Positions 28,709 to 38,415 of a stretch of 64,000 bases of DNA are shown one piece after another (the stretch's first letter is position 1; each line of letters opens with the position of its first letter). This stretch comes from Streptococcus mitis (lineage in GTDB: Bacteria > Bacillota > Bacilli > Lactobacillales > Streptococcaceae). The stretch covers positions 62,001 through 126,000 of the forward strand of contig NZ_PKIE01000001.1 in the NCBI RefSeq assembly GCF_002860865.1. The letters run 5' to 3'. A program made the translations under genes and the position numbers. The notes beneath the pieces are model-generated. The model saw nothing but the letters and a program-made list of their open reading frames with translations, ran no database searches and had not been told where the DNA came from.

Positions 28709-30556
28709 ATGAATAACTTGATTAAATCAAAACTAGAGCTCTTGCCGACCAGCCCTGGTTGCTACATTCACAAGGATAAAAACGGCACCATTATCTATGT
28801 AGGAAAGGCTAAAAATCTGCGTAACCGCGTGAGATCTTATTTCCGTGGAAGTCATGATACCAAGACAGAGGCATTGGTGTCTGAAATTGTGGATTTTGAA
28901 TTTATCGTTACGGAGTCCAATATTGAGGCACTTCTCCTTGAAATCAATCTGATTAAGGAAAACAAGCCCAAGTACAATATCATGCTCAAGGATGATAAGT
29001 CCTATCCTTTCATCAAAATCACCAATGAACGCTATCCTCGTTTGGTTATCACCCGACAGGTCAAAAAGGACGGAGGTCTCTACTTTGGACCTTATCCAGA
29101 TGTGGGGGCAGCCAATGAAATCAAGCGACTACTGGATCGGATTTTCCCTTTTCGTAAGTGTACCAATCCGCCGTCTAAGGTCTGTTTTTACTACCATATC
29201 GGCCAATGTATGGCCCACACGATCTGTAAGAAGGATGAGGACTATTTCAAGTCTATGGCTCAGGAGGTTTCTGATTTTCTGAAAGGGCAAGATGACAAAA
29301 TCATTGATGACCTAAAGGACAAAATGGCAGCGGCAACCCAGACTATGGAATTTGAACGTGCAGCGGAATACCGTGACCTGATTCAGGCTATTGGAACGCT
29401 TCGAACCAAGCAACGGGTCATGGCTAAGGATCTCCAAAATCGTGACGTTTTTGGCTATTATGTGGATAAGGGCTGGATGTGTGTTCAGGTTTTCTTTGTT
29501 CGTCAGGGCAAGCTTATCGAGCGCGATGTCAATCTTTTTCCCTACTACAACGATCCGGATGAGGACTTCTTGACCTATGTAGGACAATTCTATCAAGAAA
29601 AATCTCATCTAGTTCCCAATGAGGTACTGATTCCGCAGGATATTGACGAAGAAGCTGTCAAGGCTTTGGTAGACACCAAGATTCTTAAGCCTCAGCGTGG
29701 AGAGAAAAAGCAACTGGTCAATTTGGCTATAAAGAATGCTCGAGTCAGCCTAGAGCAGAAATTCAACCTGCTGGAGAAATCTGTTGAAAAGACCCAGGGG
29801 GCTATTGAAAATCTAGGACGCTTGCTCCAAATTCCCACCCCAGTTCGCATCGAGTCCTTCGATAACTCCAACATCATGGGAACTAGTCCTGTTTCAGCCA
29901 TGGTGGTCTTTGTCAACGGAAAACCTAGTAAGAAGGATTACCGTAAGTATAAAATCAAGACTGTCGTCGGGCCAGACGACTATGCCAGTATGCGAGAAGT
30001 CATTCGCAGGCGCTATGGTCGAGTACAGCGTGACGGTTTGACTCCTCCAGATTTGATTGTCATCGATGGGGGACAAGGTCAAGTCAATATCGCCAAGCAG
30101 GTCATCCAAGAAGAACTGGGCTTGGATATCCCCATTGCAGGTCTGCAAAAGAATGACAAGCACCAAACCCATGAATTGCTCTTTGGAGATCCGCTTGAGG
30201 TGGTGGGGTTATCTCGCAATTCTCAGGAATTTTTCCTGCTCCAACGTATCCAAGATGAGGTCCACCGCTTTGCTATTACGTTCCACCGTCAACTGCGCTC
30301 CAAAAATTCTTTTTCATCACAACTGGATGGAATTGACGGTCTGGGACCTAAACGCAAGCAGAATCTCATGAAGCATTTCAAGTCTTTGACCAAAATCAAG
30401 GAAGCCAGTGTGGATGAGATTGTCGAAGTTGGAGTACCTAGAGCGGTTGCAGAGGCTGTGCAGAGAAAGTTGAACCCGCAGGAGGCAGAAGCCTTGCCTC
30501 AAGTGGCGGAAAAGAGAGTAGATTACCAAACAGAAGGAGACCATCATGAACCATAA
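28709..30556 (+). CDS. uvrC: Excinuclease ABC subunit C
   Basis: UvrC makes both incisions in nucleotide excision repair with UvrB. The 615-residue protein has the N-terminal GIY-YIG nuclease ([20 protein letters not shown], residues ~15-34) and a Cys-containing segment. A UVR domain (~200-235), the RNase H-like C-terminal nuclease ([15 protein letters not shown]) and tandem HhH motifs ([15 protein letters not shown]) follow. The start has no clear Shine-Dalgarno and lies immediately after a -10 element. The 3' end overlaps the next gene by 11 nt. Confidence 0.96.
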   Translation: MNNLIKSKLELLPTSPGCYIHKDKNGTIIYVGKAKNLRNRVRSYFRGSHDTKTEALVSEIVDFEFIVTESNIEALLLEINLIKENKPKYNIMLKDDKSYPFIKITNERYPRLVITRQVKKDGGLYFGPYPDVGAANEIKRLLDRIFPFRKCTNPPSKVCFYYHIGQCMAHTICKKDEDYFKSMAQEVSDFLKGQDDKIIDDLKDKMAAATQTMEFERAAEYRDLIQAIGTLRTKQRVMAKDLQNRDVFGYYVDKGWMCVQVFFVRQGKLIERDVNLFPYYNDPDEDFLTYVGQFYQEKSHLVPNEVLIPQDIDEEAVKALVDTKILKPQRGEKKQLVNLAIKNARVSLEQKFNLLEKSVEKTQGAIENLGRLLQIPTPVRIESFDNSNIMGTSPVSAMVVFVNGKPSKKDYRKYKIKTVVGPDDYASMREVIRRRYGRVQRDGLTPPDLIVIDGGQGQVNIAKQVIQEELGLDIPIAGLQKNDKHQTHELLFGDPLEVVGLSRNSQEFFLLQRIQDEVHRFAITFHRQLRSKNSFSSQLDGIDGLGPKRKQNLMKHFKSLTKIKEASVDEIVEVGVPRAVAEAVQRKLNPQEAEALPQVAEKRVDYQTEGDHHEP

Positions 30557-31379
30557 AATCGCAATTTTATCAGATATTCATGGCAATGCGACGGCGCTAG
30601 AAGCAGTGATTGCAGATGCTAAAAATCAAGGAGTCAGTGAATACTGGCTTCTGGGAGATATTTTTCTTCCCGGTCCCGGCGCAAATGACTTGGTCGCCCT
30701 GCTAAAGGACCTTCCTATCACAGCTAGTGTTCGAGGCAATTGGGATGATCGTGTCCTTGAGGCATTGGATGGCGAATATGGTTTGGAACATCCGAAAGAA
30801 ATCCAGTCAATGCGCATGACCCAGTTTTTGATGGAGCAAATGGATCCTGCAACGATTGTCTGGCTACGAAGCTTGCCTTTGCTGGAAAAGAAAGAAATTG
30901 ACGGATTGCGCTTTTCTATCTCTCATAATTTGCCAAATAAGAACTATGGTGGGGACCTACTGGTTGGGAATGATACAGATAAATTTGACCAACTGCTAGA
31001 TGCGGAAACGGACGTGGCAGTTTATGGTCATGTTCACAAGCAGTTGCTTCGTTATGGAAGTCAAGGGCAACAAATCATCAATCCAGGGTCGATTGGCATG
31101 CCCTATTTTAATTGGGAGGCGTTAAAAAATCACCGTGCCCAGTATGCCGTGATAGAAGTTGAAGATGGGGAATTGGTAAATATCCTATTTCGTAAAGTCG
31201 CTTATGATTATGAAGCGGAGTTAGAACTGGCCAAGTCCAAGGGACTTCCCTTTATCGAAATGTATGAAGAGCTACGAAGAGAAGACAACTATCAGGGGCA
31301 CAATCTGGAACTCTTAGCCAGCTTAATAGAAAAGCATGGGTATGTAGAGGATGTGAAGAATTTTTTTGATTTTTTGTAA
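30546..31379 (+). CDS. Calcineurin-like metallophosphoesterase
   Basis: This 277-residue protein has the metallophosphatase signatures SDIHGN (D/H), GDIF (D), GNWDD (N) and GHVHKQ (GHxH), which bind two metal ions. It belongs to the YfcE/serine-threonine phosphatase-like branch; the substrate is not predictable. It overlaps uvrC by 11 nt and is probably cotranscribed. A strong terminator follows. Confidence 0.88.
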   Translation: MNHKIAILSDIHGNATALEAVIADAKNQGVSEYWLLGDIFLPGPGANDLVALLKDLPITASVRGNWDDRVLEALDGEYGLEHPKEIQSMRMTQFLMEQMDPATIVWLRSLPLLEKKEIDGLRFSISHNLPNKNYGGDLLVGNDTDKFDQLLDAETDVAVYGHVHKQLLRYGSQGQQIINPGSIGMPYFNWEALKNHRAQYAVIEVEDGELVNILFRKVAYDYEAELELAKSKGLPFIEMYEELRREDNYQGHNLELLASLIEKHGYVEDVKNFFDFL

Positions 31380-31409
31380 GAGTTTCCTAAAATAACCAAT
31401 GCAAACTAA

Positions 31410-31438
31410 AAAAGCGATTGGCTGGTCCAATCGCTTTT
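31410..31438 (+). terminator. Strong, probably bidirectional terminator
   Basis: A perfect 12-bp stem, AAAAGCGATTGG (31410-31421) with CCAATCGCTTTT (31427-31438), flanked by A and T tracts. It sits between convergent genes. Confidence 0.9.
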
Positions 31439-31448
31439 AGTATATCTT

Positions 31449-31563
31449 ATACTCAATGAAAATCAAAGAGCAAACTAGGAAGCTAGCCGTAGGTTGCTCA
31501 AAGCACAGCTTTGAGGTTGCAGATAAAGCTGACGTGGTTTGAAGAGATTTTCGAAGAGTATTA
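31449..31563 (+). repeat. BOX element (short, no boxB)
   Basis: About 115 bp, from ATACTCAATGAAAATC to TTCGAAGAGTATTA: boxC then boxA in this orientation. Its last three bases form the stop codon of the minus-strand gene at 31561-32361. Confidence 0.9.
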
Positions 31564-32361
31564 TTGTAATTGAGATTTATCTGGAAGGTAAGAACCACCT
31601 AGATAAGTATTGCTAAGTTTTTCAAGTGTTCCGTCTTGATAGAGTTCTTTGAGCGCTTTATCAAATTTTTCTTTAAACTCCTTTTGGTCGCTTGAGAAAA
31701 CGATATAGTTGTTGGGGCTATCGGCAGAAGGTAAGTCAACGACTGAGAGATCTAAGCCACGGTCCTTGATAATCTTTTGGACGGATACCTTGTCAAAGAC
31801 TAGGAAATCAAACTCTCCGTTAGAGAGGTCTAGGATTCGTTTACCGATATCCTCTCCAGAAAAATCGATAGTAGCGGGATTGTCAGTGTGTTTTTGATTC
31901 CAGTTATTGATGAATTGAGCGTTTGAAGTTCCAGTATCCTCCTGTGTTGTTTTGCCAGCGATTTGGTCAAGTGAAGTCAGAGGATTTTTCTTGTTGCTGA
32001 CAAGGACGAGGGGATTGTTCGAAATTGGGAGGGAGTAAAGGTATTTTTCAGCACGCTCTTTTGTGTAACTCAAGTTATTGGCTGCGGCTTGATAGTGACC
32101 AGAATCAAGTCCTGGGAAGATACTCTCCCAGGCAGTTCTTTGGAATTGAATCTCGTAGTCGCTGAGTTTTTCATCCACTGCTTTTAGAACTTCGATATCG
32201 AAGCCTGTCAGATTGCCCTTGTCTTCGTAGTCAAATGGCGGCACATCACCAGCTGTAGCAACGACAATTGTCTTTTGAGAGCTGGTTTCTTTAGGTGTAG
32301 TTTGATTTCCACAGGCAACTAAAAATGGTAGGATGGCTAGTAATAGGCTAAATTTTTTCAT
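31561..32361 (-). CDS. Amino acid ABC substrate-binding lipoprotein (orphan)
   Basis: The start at 32361 (266 residues) follows GGAGA and opens a lipoprotein leader ending in FLVAC-GN (lipobox). A family-3 solute-binding fold is indicated by TGFDIEVLKAVDEKL and YTKERAEKYLYS. No permease or ATPase lies nearby, so it must work with a transporter encoded elsewhere. Its stop codon is contributed by the adjoining BOX repeat. Confidence 0.9.
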   Translation of the reverse strand: MKKFSLLLAILPFLVACGNQTTPKETSSQKTIVVATAGDVPPFDYEDKGNLTGFDIEVLKAVDEKLSDYEIQFQRTAWESIFPGLDSGHYQAAANNLSYTKERAEKYLYSLPISNNPLVLVSNKKNPLTSLDQIAGKTTQEDTGTSNAQFINNWNQKHTDNPATIDFSGEDIGKRILDLSNGEFDFLVFDKVSVQKIIKDRGLDLSVVDLPSADSPNNYIVFSSDQKEFKEKFDKALKELYQDGTLEKLSNTYLGGSYLPDKSQLQ

Positions 32362-32532
32362 AATGTCTCCATTCAAATGTAAAGTTATCTGCTAGTTTAT
32401 CAGAAATGTTCCTGATGAACCAATATATATTTTTTATGGCTGTAATAAAAAATCTTAATCATGAAAAATCCCTGCAAGCTCTTTCAAAATATGATAGAAT
32501 GGAAGCAGTAGAATTAGAAAAGGAAATCGATT

Positions 32533-33138
32533 ATGAAATTTCTTGAATTAAATAAAAAGCGTCATGCGACCAAGCATTTCACTGATAAGCCAGTGGATCC
32601 AAAAGATGTACGTACGGCTATCGAAATTGCAACCTTGGCGCCAAGCGCCCACAACAGTCAGCCTTGGAAATTTGTGGTGGTACGTGAGAAAAATGCCGAA
32701 CTAGCAAAATTGGCATACGGTTCAAACTTTGAACAGGTATCATCAGCACCTGTAACCATTGCCCTCTTTACAGATACGGACCTTGCCAAACGTGCCCGTA
32801 AAATTGCTCGAGTTGGTGGTGCTAACAATTTCTCAGAAGAACAACTACAATACTTCATGAAAAATTTGCCAGCTGAATTTGCACGCTACAATGAACAACA
32901 AGTCAGCGACTACCTAGCCCTCAATGCAGGTTTGGTTGCTATGAACTTGGTTCTCGCTCTTACAGATCAAGGAATCGGATCAAATCTTATCCTTGGTTTT
33001 GACAAATCAAAAGTCAACGAAGTTTTGGATATCGAAGATCGTTTCCGTCCAGAACTCTTAATTACAGTGGGTTACACAGATGAAAAATTGGAACCAAGCT
33101 ACCGCTTGCCAGTAGATGAAATCATCGAGAAAAGATAG
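32533..33138 (+). CDS. Nitroreductase-family FMN protein
   Basis: This 201-residue protein has the nitroreductase layout. The N-terminal KKRHATKHFTDKPV and ATLAPSAHNSQPWKFVVV segments bind FMN phosphate. LALTDQGIGSNLILGF lies near the dimer interface. It reduces nitro or quinone compounds with NAD(P)H; the physiological substrate is unknown. An extended -10 (TGA-TAGAAT, -10 at 32495-32500) lies just upstream. The dipeptidase gene pepV follows after 12 nt. Confidence 0.88.
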   Translation: MKFLELNKKRHATKHFTDKPVDPKDVRTAIEIATLAPSAHNSQPWKFVVVREKNAELAKLAYGSNFEQVSSAPVTIALFTDTDLAKRARKIARVGGANNFSEEQLQYFMKNLPAEFARYNEQQVSDYLALNAGLVAMNLVLALTDQGIGSNLILGFDKSKVNEVLDIEDRFRPELLITVGYTDEKLEPSYRLPVDEIIEKR

Positions 33139-33150
33139 AAGGAAGATAAT

Positions 33151-34551
33151 ATGACAGCAATTGATTTTACAGCAGAAGTAGAAAAACGCAAAGAAGACCT
33201 CTTGGCTGACTTGTTTAGCCTTTTGGAAATCAACTCAGAACGTGATGACAGCAAGGCTGATGCCCAGCATCCATTTGGACCTGGTCCAGTAAAAGCTTTG
33301 GAGAAATTCCTTGAAATCGCAGACCGCGATGGCTATCCAACTAAAAATGTTGATAACTATGCAGGACATTTTGAGTTTGGTGATGGAGAAGAAGTTCTCG
33401 GAATCTTTGCCCATATGGACGTGGTGCCAGCTGGTAGCGGTTGGGACACAGACCCTTACACACCAACTATTAAAGATGGTCGCCTTTATGCGCGTGGAGC
33501 TTCAGATGACAAGGGTCCTACAACAGCTTGTTACTATGGCTTGAAAATCATCAAAGAATTGGGTCTTCCAACTTCTAAGACGGTTCGCTTCATCGTCGGA
33601 ACAGACGAAGAATCAGGCTGGGCAGACATGGACTACTACTTTGAGCACGTAGGACTTGCAAAACCAGATTTCGGTTTTTCACCAGATGCAGAATTCCCAA
33701 TCATCAATGGTGAAAAGGGAAATATCACGGAATACCTCCACTTTGCAGGTGAAAATGCAGGTATTGCCCGTCTTCACAGTTTTACAGGTGGTTTGCGTGA
33801 AAATATGGTGCCTGAATCAGCAACAGCGGTTGTTTCAGGAGATTTGACTGACTTGCAAGCTAAACTAGATGCTTTTGTTGCAGAACACAAACTTAGAGGA
33901 GAACTCCAAGAAGAAAACGGCCAATACAAGGTGACGATCATTGGTAAATCAGCTCACGGTGCTATGCCTGCTTCAGGTGTCAATGGTGCAACCTACCTAG
34001 CTCTCTTCCTCAGCCAGTTTGACTTTGCTGGTCCAGCCAAAGACTACCTTGACATCGCTGGTAAGATTCTCTTGAACGACCATGAGGGTGAAAATCTCAA
34101 GATTGCCCATGTGGATGAAAAGATGGGTGCTCTTTCTATGAATGCGGGTGTCTTCCGCTTCGATGAAACAAGTGCTGATAATACCATTGCCCTTAATATC
34201 CGCTATCCAAAAGGAACAAGTCCAGAGCAAATCAAGTCAATCCTTGAAAACTTGCCAGTTGCTTCTGTTAGCCTTTCTGAACATGGACATACGCCTCACT
34301 ACGTGCCAATGGAAGATCCACTTGTGCAAACCTTGTTGAATGTCTATGAAAAACAAACTGGACTTAAGGGTCACGAGCAAGTCATCGGTGGTGGAACCTT
34401 TGGTCGCTTGCTCGAACGCGGAGTTGCCTACGGTGCTATGTTCCCAGACTCGATTGATACCATGCACCAAGCCAATGAATTTATCGCCTTGGATGATCTC
34501 TTCCGAGCAGCAGCAATTTATGCCGAAGCTATTTATGAATTGATCAAATAA
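33151..34551 (+). CDS. pepV: Dipeptidase PepV (M20 family)
   Basis: This 466-residue zinc dipeptidase has metal ligands in [13 protein letters not shown] (H/D), GASDDKGP (D), GTDEESGW (E-E) and FSPDAEFP (D), plus a late His in DTMHQANEF. It cleaves dipeptides after oligopeptide uptake, releasing amino acids in the cytoplasm. Length and motifs match lactic-acid-bacterial PepV. Its own terminator follows. Confidence 0.93.
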   Translation: MTAIDFTAEVEKRKEDLLADLFSLLEINSERDDSKADAQHPFGPGPVKALEKFLEIADRDGYPTKNVDNYAGHFEFGDGEEVLGIFAHMDVVPAGSGWDTDPYTPTIKDGRLYARGASDDKGPTTACYYGLKIIKELGLPTSKTVRFIVGTDEESGWADMDYYFEHVGLAKPDFGFSPDAEFPIINGEKGNITEYLHFAGENAGIARLHSFTGGLRENMVPESATAVVSGDLTDLQAKLDAFVAEHKLRGELQEENGQYKVTIIGKSAHGAMPASGVNGATYLALFLSQFDFAGPAKDYLDIAGKILLNDHEGENLKIAHVDEKMGALSMNAGVFRFDETSADNTIALNIRYPKGTSPEQIKSILENLPVASVSLSEHGHTPHYVPMEDPLVQTLLNVYEKQTGLKGHEQVIGGGTFGRLLERGVAYGAMFPDSIDTMHQANEFIALDDLFRAAAIYAEAIYELIK

Positions 34552-34557
34552 AACGAT

Positions 34558-34591
34558 AGAAGTCTGAGATCTTATGCTTAGACTTCTTTTT
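34558..34591 (+). terminator. Terminator of pepV
   Basis: AGAAGTCTGAG (34558-34568) pairs with CTTAGACTTCT (34577-34587), followed by TTTT. Confidence 0.85.
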
Positions 34592-34604
34592 GGAGGGAAA
34601 GTAG

Positions 34605-35183
34605 ATGTCTCAAATTGAAAGAATCAAGCAGGCTATTATGGCGGATCCACAGAATGTCGACTATACAAAGCGTGGCATTGAGCCTCTCTTTGCGGCGCCA
34701 AAAACTGCTCGCATCAATATCATCGGTCAAGCGCCTGGTCTTAAAACCCAAGAAGCAGGCCTTTACTGGAAGGACAAAAGTGGTGACCGCTTGCGCAACT
34801 GGCTCGGTGTGGATGAAGATACCTTTTACAATTCAGGTTATTTTGCTGTTCTGCCTATGGATTTTTACTTTCCAGGGCATGGCAAGTCAGGTGACCTGCC
34901 ACCGAGAACTGGCTTTGCAGAAAAATGGCATCCGCAACTCTTGCGAGAATTGCCCGATATTCAGTTGACCCTCTTGATTGGGCAATATGCCCAAGCCTAC
35001 TATTTACAGGAGAAAGTCAGTGGCAAGGTAACAGAACGGGTAAAACATTACCAGAACTACTTGCCAACCTATTTTCCACTAGTTCACCCTTCACCACGAA
35101 ATCAAATCTGGATGACCAAAAATCCTTGGTTTGAGTCAGAAGTGGTGCCAGATTTGAAAAAAAGAATTAAAACCATTTTATAG
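34605..35183 (+). CDS. Uracil-DNA glycosylase superfamily protein
   Basis: This 192-residue protein has the two UDG-fold motifs: NIIGQAPGLK (motif A-like) and PLVHPSPRNQ (HPSP, motif B). The substrate could be uracil or another damaged base; it is not a classical Ung because motif A lacks GQDPYH. The stop codon TAG (35181) falls on the first bases of a BOX element. Confidence 0.85.
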   Translation: MSQIERIKQAIMADPQNVDYTKRGIEPLFAAPKTARINIIGQAPGLKTQEAGLYWKDKSGDRLRNWLGVDEDTFYNSGYFAVLPMDFYFPGHGKSGDLPPRTGFAEKWHPQLLRELPDIQLTLLIGQYAQAYYLQEKVSGKVTERVKHYQNYLPTYFPLVHPSPRNQIWMTKNPWFESEVVPDLKKRIKTIL

Positions 35184-35377
35184 TCAATGAAAATCAAAGA
35201 GCAAACTAGGAAGCTAGCTGCAGGCTGCTCAAAGTACAGCTTTGAGGTTGCAGATAAAACTGACGAAGTCAGCTCAAAACACTGTTTTGAGGTTGTGGAT
35301 AGAACTGACGAAGTCAGTAACCATACCTACGGTAAGGCGACGCTGACGTGGTTTGAAGAGATTTTCGAAGAGTATTA
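35180..35377 (+). repeat. BOX element (two boxB units)
   Basis: About 198 bp, from AATGAAAATCAAAGAG to TTTTCGAAGAGTATTA, with two boxB-like hairpin units (each ending CTGACGAAGTCAG). It contains CTACGGTAAGGCGACGCTG, the sequence targeted by the BOX-PCR primer. It fills the gap between the UDG-like gene and the rhodanese gene. Confidence 0.93.
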
Positions 35378-35388
35378 GGAGAAAAAGA

Positions 35389-35676
35389 ATGAAAGAAATT
35401 ACCTTTGACGCATTTTACCAGCTTTATCAAAACGGTCAACTTTCTCTAGTGGACGTGAGAGAAGTGGACGAATTTGAAACTCTTCATTTAGAAGGTGCCC
35501 ACAACCTGCCGCTTAGTCAATTGGCTGATAGCTATGATCAGTTGGACAAGGACCCGTTGCATTATGTCATTTGCAAATCTGGGATGAGATCGGCGCGTGC
35601 TTGTCAATTTTTAGCTGAACAAGGTTATAATGTTATCAATGTTCAAGGTGGTATGACTGCCTTTGAAGAACTCTAA
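35389..35676 (+). CDS. Rhodanese-like domain protein
   Basis: ATG 35389 follows AGGAG immediately after the BOX element (95 residues). It is a single rhodanese domain with the active-site loop CKSGMRSARA (Cys nucleophile). Such proteins carry persulfide sulfur; the acceptor here is unknown. A frame extending upstream into the BOX repeat is not real coding sequence. Confidence 0.88.
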   Translation: MKEITFDAFYQLYQNGQLSLVDVREVDEFETLHLEGAHNLPLSQLADSYDQLDKDPLHYVICKSGMRSARACQFLAEQGYNVINVQGGMTAFEEL

Positions 35677-35688
35677 ACGTAAGAATTT

Positions 35689-35728
35689 CTCCTACTTGGT
35701 GTGGTCTGGGTAGGAGAGTTTTATTTTT
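35689..35728 (+). terminator. Terminator of the rhodanese gene
   Basis: CTCCTAC (35689-35695) pairs with GTAGGAG (35710-35716), followed by a T-rich tract. Confidence 0.8.
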
Positions 35729-35847
35729 AGATAATTCATACTTTTTAGAATCTTAAAAACATTTAACATTTTGCTTCGTGATACTTTTTTCATACTTCTA
35801 TTCATGATATACTAGGTCAGTATTTTATAAATATGAAGGAGATTTTC

Positions 35848-37173
35848 ATGGCTAAAAAAGGTGCCTTAACAGGTTTACTCCTGTTTGGAATATTTTTTGG
35901 TGCGGGGAACTTGATTTTTCCGCCTTCTCTAGGTGCTCTATCTGGAGAACATTTTCTTCCTGCCATCGCAGGTTTTGTCTTTTCAGGTGTCGGTATCGCC
36001 GTCTTGACCCTTATTATTGGAACGCTAAATCCTAAAGGATATATTTACGAGATTTCAACAAAGATAGCGCCTTGGTTTGCGACTCTTTATCTCTCAGTTC
36101 TTTACTTGTCAATCGGTCCATTCTTTGCTATCCCACGTACAGCTACAACAGCTTACGAAGTAGGGATTAGCCCCCTTTTATCGGATGCAAATAAAGGACT
36201 TGGCTTGATTGTCTTTACGGTTCTTTACTTTGCGGCAGCTTATTTGATTTCGCTTAATCCATCAAAAATTTTGGACCGCATTGGACGTATTTTAACGCCG
36301 GTTTTTGCGATTTTGATTGTTATCTTGGTTGTTCTAGGAGCTTTCAAATACGGTGGAACAAGTCCTCAAGCTGCTTCAACTGCTTATCAAGCTTCTGCCT
36401 TTGGTACAGGTTTCCTAGAAGGTTACAATACTTTGGATGCCCTTGCCTCAGTTGCCTTTAGCGTAATCGCAGTTCAAACCTTGAAACAACTTGGATTTTC
36501 AAGTAAGAAAGAATACATTTCAACTATTTGGGTGGTTGGTATCGTTGTTGCCCTTGCCTTCAGCGCTCTTTACATCGGTTTAGGTTTCCTTGGAAATCAT
36601 TTCCCAGTACCTGCTGAAGCGATGAAGGGTGGAACACCGGGTGTTTACATCTTGTCACAAGCCACTCAAGAAATCTTTGGCTCAACAGCTCAACTCTTCC
36701 TTGCAGCTATGGTTACCGTAACCTGCTTCACAACAACAGTTGGTTTGATTGTGTCAACAGCTGAGTTCTTTAATGAGCGTTTCCCACAAATCAGCTACAA
36801 GGTTTATGCGACAGCCTTTACCTTGATTGGATTTGCTATTGCCAACTTGGGACTTGATGCGATTATCAAGTACTCAATCCCTGTACTGGTTATCTTGTAC
36901 CCAATCACCATTGCCATCGTCATGATCGTCATTGTCAACAAATTCGTGGCTCTTTCAAAACCAGGTATGCAGTTGACAATTGCTGTGGTTACAGCTATTG
37001 CCATTGCAAGCGTACTAGGAAGCTCGTTTAAGGTTGAGTTTCTTGCAAATCTTGTCAACGCTCTTCCTTTTGCCAAGGCATCTCTCCCATGGTTGGTGCC
37101 TGCCATCGTTGGAATCTTGCTCTCATTGGTTCTACCAAACAAGCAAGAAAGTGATGTTTTTGAAATGGAATAA
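35848..37173 (+). CDS. brnQ: Branched-chain amino acid carrier BrnQ
   Basis: This 441-residue integral membrane protein has about 12 hydrophobic helices, with the LIVCS signature LFGIFFGAGNLIFPP near the N-terminus. It imports Leu/Ile/Val with Na+ or H+. The ATG at 35848 is chosen because AAGGAG lies 8 nt upstream; the ATG at 35833 is part of that ribosome site. An extended -10 (TGA-TATACT, -10 at 35808-35813) lies upstream. A BOX element separates its stop codon from its terminator. Confidence 0.94.
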   Translation: MAKKGALTGLLLFGIFFGAGNLIFPPSLGALSGEHFLPAIAGFVFSGVGIAVLTLIIGTLNPKGYIYEISTKIAPWFATLYLSVLYLSIGPFFAIPRTATTAYEVGISPLLSDANKGLGLIVFTVLYFAAAYLISLNPSKILDRIGRILTPVFAILIVILVVLGAFKYGGTSPQAASTAYQASAFGTGFLEGYNTLDALASVAFSVIAVQTLKQLGFSSKKEYISTIWVVGIVVALAFSALYIGLGFLGNHFPVPAEAMKGGTPGVYILSQATQEIFGSTAQLFLAAMVTVTCFTTTVGLIVSTAEFFNERFPQISYKVYATAFTLIGFAIANLGLDAIIKYSIPVLVILYPITIAIVMIVIVNKFVALSKPGMQLTIAVVTAIAIASVLGSSFKVEFLANLVNALPFAKASLPWLVPAIVGILLSLVLPNKQESDVFEME

Positions 37174-37178
37174 TCACT

Positions 37179-37285
37179 AATACTCTTCGAAAATCAAATT
37201 CAAACCGCGTCAACGTCGCCTTGTCGTACTCAAGTACAGCCTGCGGCTAGTTTCCTAGTTCGCTCTTTGATTTTCATTGAGTATA
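37179..37285 (-). repeat. BOX element (short, no boxB)
   Basis: About 107 bp, from ATACTCTTCGAAAATC to TTTTCATTGAGTATA, in reverse orientation. It is placed between the brnQ stop and the hairpin at 37287-37330. Confidence 0.9.
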
Positions 37286-37286
37286 C

Positions 37287-37330
37287 AATCACTTTTGTAG
37301 CCAAGTCTACAGGAGTGATTTTCTTTTTTT
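37287..37330 (+). terminator. Terminator downstream of brnQ, beyond the BOX
   Basis: AATCACTTTTGTAG (37287-37300) pairs with CTACAGGAGTGATT (37307-37320) with an internal mismatch, followed by TTCTTTTTTT. Confidence 0.82.
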
Positions 37331-37345
37331 ATCCGATGATAAATG

Positions 37346-37354
37346 TGTTATAAT
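37346..37354 (+). promoter_or_regulatory. pepA promoter
   Basis: Extended -10 TGT-TATAAT (-10 at 37349-37354), 22 nt before the pepA ATG. Confidence 0.6.
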
Positions 37355-37376
37355 AGGTAGCAAAAGAGGTGAAGAA

Positions 37377-38414
37377 ATGAATCAAACAGTAGAATATATC
37401 AAAGAACTGACAGCTATTGCATCGCCAACAGGCTTCACTCGTGAGATTTCGGACTATTTAGTCAAGACTTTAGAAGATTTTGGTTATCAGCCAGTTCGCA
37501 CAGCCAAGGGCGGTGTCAATGTGACCATTAAAGGTCAAAAAGATGAACAACACCGCTATGTGACTGCCCATGTAGATACGCTGGGTGCTATTGTCCGTGC
37601 TGTCAAACCAGACGGTCGTCTCAAAATGGACCGTATCGGTGGTTTTCCTTGGAATATGATTGAAGGAGAAAACTGTACCGTTCATGTGGCTAGCACAGGT
37701 CAAAAGGTATCTGGAACCATCCTTATCCACCAAACTTCTTGCCATGTCTATAAGGATGCAGGAACTGCAGAACGCACGCAGGACAATATGGAAGTGCGTT
37801 TGGATGCAAAAGTAACCAATGAAAAAGAAACTCGTGCCTTGGGGATTGAGGTCGGTGATTTTATCAGCTTTGATCCCCGAACTGTCGTGACAGAGACCGG
37901 TTTTATCAAGTCTCGTCATTTGGACGATAAGGTCAGTGCAGCGATTTTGCTTAACCTACTTCGTATTTATAAGGAAGAGAAGATTGAATTGCCAGTAACA
38001 ACCCATTTTGCTTTTTCAGTTTTTGAAGAAGTAGGCCACGGTGCTAACTCTAATATCCCTGCTCAAGTAGTCGAATATCTGGCTGTGGATATGGGAGCTA
38101 TGGGGGATGATCAGCAAACAGATGAGTACACAGTGTCCATCTGTGTCAAGGATGCTTCAGGTCCTTATCACTATGACTTCCGTCAACATTTGGTTGCCTT
38201 GGCGAAAGAGCAAGATATTCCATTTAAGTTGGATATCTATCCATTTTATGGTTCGGACGCTTCGGCGGCCATGTCTGCAGGTGCAGAGGTCAAGCATGCC
38301 CTTCTTGGTGCTGGTATCGAGTCTAGTCATTCTTATGAGCGTACTCATATTGACTCGGTGGTCGCAACGGAACGTATGGTTGATACTTATCTTAAGAGCG
38401 CATTGGTAGACTAA
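37377..38414 (+). CDS. pepA: Glutamyl aminopeptidase PepA (M42 family)
   Basis: This 345-residue cobalt/zinc aminopeptidase has metal and catalytic residues in TAHVDTLGAI (H/D), RHLDDKVSA (D), FEEVGHGANS (E-E) and AVDMGAMGDD (D), plus a late His in ESSHSYERTH. M42 enzymes form large tetrahedral assemblies and remove N-terminal Glu/Asp and other residues from peptides. It is followed 1 nt later by the HIT gene. Confidence 0.93.
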   Translation: MNQTVEYIKELTAIASPTGFTREISDYLVKTLEDFGYQPVRTAKGGVNVTIKGQKDEQHRYVTAHVDTLGAIVRAVKPDGRLKMDRIGGFPWNMIEGENCTVHVASTGQKVSGTILIHQTSCHVYKDAGTAERTQDNMEVRLDAKVTNEKETRALGIEVGDFISFDPRTVVTETGFIKSRHLDDKVSAAILLNLLRIYKEEKIELPVTTHFAFSVFEEVGHGANSNIPAQVVEYLAVDMGAMGDDQQTDEYTVSICVKDASGPYHYDFRQHLVALAKEQDIPFKLDIYPFYGSDASAAMSAGAEVKHALLGAGIESSHSYERTHIDSVVATERMVDTYLKSALVD

Positions 38415-38415
38415 T

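Noticed and set aside
35187..35378. Open frame of 63 codons between the UDG-like gene and the rhodanese gene
   Set aside because: It lies entirely within a BOX element and follows the boxB repeats; it has no ribosome site.
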